Source: Selaginella moellendorffii (Eukaryota; Streptophyta; Lycopodiopsida; Selaginellales; Selaginellaceae). From it: DNA of 64,000 nucleotides. The notes under the pieces are model-generated. The model ran no database searches, was not told the origin of the DNA, and saw nothing but the letters and a program-made list of their open reading frames with translations. Of this stretch, positions 58,193 to 64,000 are shown one piece after another; position 1 is the first letter of the stretch; each line of letters opens with the position of its first letter. The stretch is from assembly GCF_000143415.4 (NCBI RefSeq), contig NW_003314297.1, positions 336,671 to 400,670 on the forward strand, in the 5' to 3' direction. A program made the position numbers and the translations under genes.

Positions 58193-60596
58193 ATTCTTCC
58201 TCCCAACAAAGTCCTTGTCCCAAGGACGAGTTGTATTGGTGATCACCCTTTATGGGGAACCCTACTTAAGCTCTTGGTCCATCTCCCATAACCGTATATA
58301 TCAAAAAGGCATTGGGCTTGTCACTTTAAGATAGTACATCTTTCAATTGATTGACATAAAATACTAAATGATTTTTCATCCTAGTTGGCAGTTGCACCCG
58401 ATAAGCTGCCTTACCAATGCACTCCAACACTTCATATGGATCAACATACTAATGAGAAAAGTTTATCACTCTTTCCATTTCACAAAAGCACTAAGGTTTT
58501 CTACTGCTCATTTAACGAAAAGATCACTCTCACAAAGACAAGATCACCCACCTTATATTCTTAGAATTAGCAATCCTTATTAGCAAAATTTTCTGCTTTA
58601 TCCTAAATTGTCTACAAATTCTGTTTACACACCACTAGAATCTCATCAAGTTCTGTGGCTAGATCTGTCACCTCAAAATCAAGTTTGTCTTGAACATCCT
58701 TACTCAAATACACTCTCAACTCCACTGTTGTTTAAGGATGCTTTCCAAATATGGCAAAGTAAGGATTTAGTTTGGTTCCATTGTGTTGGCCATTGTTATA
58801 AGCAAATTGCACTAATGAAATATATAAATCTTATTGTTCTTGCCTTTGACCAATGCTACAATATAGCATATCCACCACCATCTGATTCACACATTCAGTT
58901 TGCCTATCCGTCTAAGGATGATTTCCATTTAAGTATTTCAAAATCACTTGCATAGCTTTTGCAAAGCTTTTCCAAAATCCATTAGTGAACTTTGAATCTC
59001 AATCACTAATGATGTCTTCCGGCAAACCAAAATTAGGAAAAACTTTCTTTAAATAGATTGCACCCAAGTTTGAGGCAGTGATAGTCTTCTAAAGAGCCAA
59101 CAACTGTACATACTTTGTCAACCAATCCACTATAACCCATATTTGCTCTTTTTTTCCCTATGTATTCGTGGCAAACAAGTAATAAAGTCCATAGAGATAC
59201 TACACTAACGGCTCTAAGGAATAGGCAAAGGTTGCAAAATGCCCCTCAGCTTCTTTGTAGCATCTTAACCCGCTGACATAGCTCATATGATTTACAATAC
59301 TCGATCATATTCCTCCAATAAAAATTTCACTTAATTAACTCATACATCTTCTTCCCCTTAAAATGACTAGCCTCTAGATAATCATGATAGTGAAATAAAA
59401 CTTGAGTAATTAACACATCCACCTATGGCAAATATGGCTATTATAATAAAGAATCCCATCCACCAATGAGAAAGGTGCTTCTATATGGGTTTGCAAAAAA
59501 AAAACCTCAGAATCTTGAGCTTGAGCACGCTCAACCAACTACCCAAACTCGCTGACCACCTTACTTAAATGATAATATAACTATGTTTGTAATGCCGTCA
59601 TATGACAAACACGAAATAAAGTTTTCACCACCACATTTGATTTTCCCAGATGATGCTCAATAAGAAACTCCCCAAACTCCATAAGTTTGACAATTGGATG
59701 AGTTTGCGTAGTGTTCAATTCTTTCTATGTGAAAAAATACACAAAAGGTTTGTGATCCATCAATACCATAAATACTGCACCATAAAAATAATGCCCCTAC
59801 ATCCGCAAAGTATGAACACTAGAGTAACTCTTGTTCATATGTGGAATAGTGTTACTTTGCAAAATTCAAAGTTCAATTATCATATGCAATAAGCTATCCT
59901 TCTTGCATAAGAACTCCTTCTAGTGTATAACCACTCGCATCCCATATCACCTCATAAAGTTTTGATGGATTAGCAATGCAAAGTACTGAAGCCTCACTTA
60001 ACAGCCATTTCAATGCCACAAAACTCTCCTTGTGTGGTTGCTTCCACTCGAATGGCATATTCTTGCACAACAACTGTGTCAAAGGAATAGCCACCTCCAC
60101 AAACTTATGCTGGAAACGTTAGTAATAATTAGTTATACCAAGGAAACTATGTAATTCGGCCACTAAAGCTGGTATGGTTAGTTCTCCACCATAGCCACCA
60201 TCCTTAGATTTGTCTTGACACCTTTAGATGTCACAATATAACCTAGATACTCCATCTCTAACTTTGTAAACTCACATTTATTTTTCTTTGCATAAAGTTT
60301 GCTATTACATAGTAACAAAAGAACCTTGTGCAAATGCATTTTGTGCTCCTCTATATTTTTTACTGAAAACAAGACTATTATCCAAAACAATCTCCACAAA
60401 CTTATGAAGATAACGCCCAAATATCTCCATCATCAATCGAGTAAATATAGTTCATGAATTCATTAAACCAAATGGCATAACTATAAACTCAAAATGCCTA
60501 AAACTTGTGTTGAATGCCATCTTGGAGATAGATGCATCATCTATTGCAATCTGATAATATCCACTCATCAGATTAATCTTGGTAAACACTCGTGTG
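58193..60596 (-). mobile_element. Truncated Gypsy family-A polymerase region
   Basis: Minus-strand remnants in element order: RT (60596-60180; [39 protein letters not shown]), RNase H (about 60100-59890; PFEWKQPHKESFVALK, DASGYTLEGVL), integrase (about 59600-58600, heavily broken), and the integrase tail at about 58560-58250. Many stops. The 5' part (gag, protease, early RT, 5' LTR) is absent; homology stops abruptly at 60596. Confidence 0.8.
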
Positions 60597-60825
60597 AGAC
60601 ATAAAATCCATAGGCCCCAAAGAGGAGCCAAAAGGGTGCCACGTGGTAGTGGTTGAGGCGAAAGCCAAATGAGTGTAACACATATGGACTAAAAGCTTCG
60701 ACTTGAAAAGTCAAGAGTGGGAATGGAACTCCTAATGAAGTGCTTGAGGAACAAGCATGAAGTGAGCAATAAGGGAATCTTTAAAAAAGGGACACAAAAG
60801 GACCAACACATGAAAGGTGGTTGGA
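60597..60825. other. Unassigned stretch between Gypsy remnant and minisatellite
   Basis: No coding or repeat structure recognised. Confidence 0.4.
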
Positions 60826-61110
60826 GTCTGAGATGGACCCGAGATAGAGTCTGAGATGGACCTGAGATGGAGTTCGAGATGGACCCGAAATCGAGTCCAA
60901 GATGGAGTTTGAGATGGACACGAGATGGAGTTCGAGATGGAGTCCGAGATGGACCTGAGATGGAGTTTGAGATAGAGTCTGAGATGGACCTAAGATGGAG
61001 TCCATGATGGAGTCTGAGATGGAACCTAGACCAAGACTGAGACTGAGATCGAGATTGAGTTTGAGTCTGAAACCGAGACCAAAACCGAGTTTGAGTCCCA
61101 GTCCGAGTCT
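60826..61110. repeat. Degenerate 11/12-bp minisatellite
   Basis: About twenty-four tandem variants of gagatggagtcc and gagatggaccc. On the minus strand it reads as an apparent Ser/Ile/Asp/Pro-rich peptide, an artefact of the repeat. Repeat units diverge toward the right end (gagtttgagtct, gaaaccgagacc). Confidence 0.85.
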
Positions 61111-61126
61111 AAATACTAATACAGGC

Positions 61127-62109
61127 TGTTGGGTGAAAGCCCAAAAGCGATCGTCCCCCAAGGGGGGGGGGGGGTGGGAGGGTAGGGAAAGTGTTGGGGT
61201 TTGACCCCCATGGAGTTGTTGTGCACTTGAATTTGGAGCCCAACTCCAAGCTTGTTGCGCTATGAAATGAGGGTCCGGTACAATCCCACGAGCACCAGCT
61301 CCCCGTATCCAGCACCTATACGCAAAATGGTGTCAGACGAAGTCTAGCACAATTTTGGCATACCGGTGGCCTAACGTGAGGAGGAGAGTACCCCACCGAC
61401 TAGAGCAGCATGGAGCTTGGGCTTAGACCCAAGCCGGATGCAGAACAAGGAACGACACAACCTAGCAGGAGCCAAACTAATGTCTCAGGTGGTCGGACAT
61501 GCATTCCAACCACTATCCCTACTATACATTTGGAACCCCCCATAACCCCTCCCCCCCCCCCCCCCCCTTAAGGAACACACGCTTTGGGCTTTCACCCCAA
61601 GTGTCCCTTAGTACCAAGAGTTAGTCTTTGGGACAAGCTCGAAACTTACCAAATATGGAATGTCCTTAGATCGCAAATTTGGACATGGGACGAACACCAT
61701 TGTGTTCAGACTGATATTTACATTCTGTAGATATGCCAAATAAGCAAATCTAAACACTTTCCATAAATAGCATTTAGGACTGAAATGAGACAGACACGGT
61801 AAGCTATTATATAACGATATTGAGGGACTAGACTCAATATCGAGGGGGTTCCCAACAGTAATAAGTGGAAGTTAATGAATGAATTTCTCTAACCAGGTCA
61901 AGTATGCTTGACAAATAGTATGTAAGAATTCCATCTTTATGCTCATATGGTCAAGTGCACATGCAATGACTAGTTTCTCAACTAGCTTGGGTGGAGACCA
62001 TAAAAGGGACCAGCAGTACCGACCTTTTACCGTTGTGGCAGTAAGGAAAGAGTGTTCATAAGGACTGACCGAAAAGTATCTTTAGATACCTAAAGTCACA
62101 TTTATGACA
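61127..62109 (-). repeat. Candidate LTR of a third Gypsy element
   Basis: On the minus strand a purine-rich tract (ccaagggggggagag) ends at 62110 and is followed by tgtcataaatg; the segment ends ...cacccaaca at 61127, giving TG...CA ends over 983 bp. It contains a G homopolymer run (about 61161-61174), a C homopolymer run (about 61551-61567) and an inverted repeat. A chromodomain Gypsy polyprotein end lies upstream at 62718. The LTR call is inferred; no second copy is in the window. Confidence 0.4.
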
Positions 62110-62717
62110 CTCTCCCCCCCTTGGGGAAGATCGACATCCTCATTGATGCATACCCGAGTCTAGCAAACCGTCAAGGAAACAACTCCGAAAGTTGATGGAA
62201 AGCACACTATGTGGGAAACACGCAAACTTAAATGAGTTATGGAATGACCTCTCCTTTACGTCTAAAAACGTTAAGACTCAGACACCCTCCGGCCATCACT
62301 GATAAGAAAATGACTAATGAAGTTAGCCACCCTTACTGCTCCGAGTACCACTCAGCTTACAAAGGAATAATACATCCCTGCCCAAAAGGACATAGGGAGA
62401 AGACTAGAGGCCCAACTTCCCCTGAGCAAGAAATCAACCCTGTCGGGAAGATTTAGACAACTATTAGAAACTGGCAGATTAAGCTGTTTACACGATTACG
62501 CCCCTTTTCAAAAATGAGTCATCGAAAGAGAGGTGGGAACTTGTGATTAGTTTATAATAGTTATCCCCATGGTTATGGATTGGACCCATGCACCGAAGTG
62601 CTAATGTCAGCCTACCAAAACTGACCTAAGTACTAACGAACAAGAGAAATAAAACTTTGATTTATAGAAATATATTACTTTATTAATTTGCAAGATTTAT
62701 TACAAAGTTTACAAAAG

Positions 62718-64000
62718 CTAGTCTTTATTACTATTCTCATACTCCGTGACAAGCTCACGAGCATGTGTAAGATTACTAAGAGGTTCCCAAGTTGATTCAC
62801 AAACTGAGTAACCTTTCCACTTAACTAGATATTCCTTGGAATGACCACCATATTTCCAATGACATGATAGAATGCTTTCAACTTTGTATTCAGGTTCACT
62901 ATCCACAACTTTTGGTAGTGAACAAATCTCCCCTTGACGTGCAACATCCATAGTGTAAGGAGCCAATAGATTGGCATGAAATACATTATGAACATTGGAC
63001 ATCTCTGCAGGCAGATCCAACCGATAGAATACATCACCAATGCGTTTTAACACTCGATAGGGTCTAACATATCTCAGTAAGAGCTTTCGAGACAAAGAAC
63101 CCTTAATGTTCAAGTTTTAGGAAGATAGCCACACCTGATCTCCCACTTGATAGGATACATCCCGACGATGCTGATCCTTATCACGTCAATATCTATCTTG
63201 AGCTTTGCCCATTGCCTCAGTAGCTTTAGACCAACCTTGGTGCAGCTACTCCACATAAGTCTCAACGGCCGGGACCAACACTTCGGTCATTAGTTTTGGT
63301 ACAACAATACTGCATTCCCTTGCAGTATCTCCCATGGAGAGCAGCCTATAGCACTGTGAAATGTGTTGTTATAACAGATTTCTGTTGTGTCCAAATGCTC
63401 AACCCAATCGCATTGGTTCGCCACAACATAGTACTGTAGATAATCCTCAACTTGAGCATTCACACGTTTGGTCTACCCATCAGTTTGAGGATGATAAGCC
63501 ACACTAAACTTCAACTTGGTACCGAACAACTGGAATAGTGTGCCCTAAAACTTCCCCGTAAACCTCGAATCTCTATCCGAGATCATCTCTTCAGGAAGAC
63601 CACGAACTCGCACTACTTCATGGAAAAAGAGCTTTGCTGCTTGTTTCATATTTACTGTTCCCACAGTTGGAATGAAGTGTGCAATCTTTAACAACCAATC
63701 TATAACCACCATCAAAGTATCATACCCTTTAGACTTTGGCTAGCAAGTGACGAAATCAAGTGTCACACTCTGAAATGGCCATGCCGGTGTTGGAATGCAC
63801 TGCAACTTTCCAGCTTGCTTCTCAATTTTGCACTTACATTGCTAGCATATAGGGTAGGAATGGATATAGTCTGTTACATCACCTTCCATACCAGACTAGA
63901 AAAATCCCTTTTTCAATGAAGCTAGAGTCTTTTGCTTCCCACCATATCCCACTGCTGGAACATCATGATGTTCCCGCAGAAACAGCTGCTGCAGATCCTT
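62718..64000 (-). mobile_element. 3' part of a chromodomain Gypsy element (runs off the window)
   Basis: Minus-strand translation gives the integrase core (ISDRDSRF, then AYHPQTDG followed by TKRVNAQVEDYLQYYV) and, at 63113-62718, the integrase tail (YVRPYRVLKRIGDVFYRLDLP, HNVFHANLL) with a chromodomain (YKVESILSCHWKYGG, EYLVKWKGY, STWEPLSNL), ending at the stop at 62718. The chromodomain part is open. The integrase part has stops, for instance at the position after HPQTDG. This is a different Gypsy lineage from elements A and B. Confidence 0.85.

Noticed and set aside
60781-61161. 126-codon minus-strand ORF rich in Ser, Ile and Asp
   Set aside because: It is simply the translation of the 11/12-bp minisatellite.

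Overview
The window reads as nuclear DNA of a land plant. The genes are plant families (callose synthase, RopGEF with a PRONE domain, AUX1/LAX-type carrier, thylakoid PsbP-domain protein, glyoxysomal multifunctional protein, HPt phosphorelay protein, BEACH-domain protein). They are split by many very short GT-AG introns, mostly about 50-70 bp. Very small introns and tight gene packing beside AT-rich retrotransposon blocks fit a lycophyte such as Selaginella. That assignment is inference, not something the sequence proves.

Layout. 1-4013 is AT-rich and shows no supportable gene. 4014-44070 is a compact gene island, in order: NHL/LEA_2 membrane protein (-), peroxisomal hotdog thioesterase (-), a protein with a possible VPS62-like region (+), callose synthase (-), RopGEF (-), SLC35F-like transporter (-), organellar long ribosome-hibernation factor (+), plastid NAD(P)-binding SDR/NmrA-like protein (+), AUX/LAX-like carrier (+), PsbP-domain protein of PPD6 type (+), HMA metal-binding protein (+), peroxisomal MFP2/AIM1-type beta-oxidation enzyme (+), HPt protein (+), a tentative small gene (-) and a 10-kb BEACH/WD40 gene (+). 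Several neighbours are divergent, and one pair has only 122 bp between start codons.

44071-64000 is AT-rich transposon territory. It opens with a decayed but intron-containing copy of part of the callose synthase gene. Next comes an old Gypsy element (family A) whose gag is interrupted by a complete 5.6-kb Gypsy chromovirus (element B) with both LTRs, a polypurine tract and a near-perfect 5-bp target duplication. Further family-A fragments, a 331-bp assembly gap, an Ole e 1/extensin-like gene with an in-frame stop, a minus-strand family-A element, a minisatellite, and the end of a third chromodomain Gypsy element follow.

Functional themes: two peroxisomal enzymes with C-terminal targeting tripeptides (thioesterase ending SKL, MFP ending SRL), three plastid or organelle proteins, and signalling or trafficking proteins (RopGEF, HPt, BEACH, AUX/LAX). 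I see no operon-like logic, no CRISPR array and no clear undescribed system. The most unusual observations are the intron-bearing callose synthase fragment fused to retrotransposon debris, the transition-type stop-codon spectrum of element B, and the stop codon in the Ole e 1/extensin gene. Exon boundaries were read by eye from splice signals and reading-frame continuity. For the largest genes only the overall span and key domains are given.
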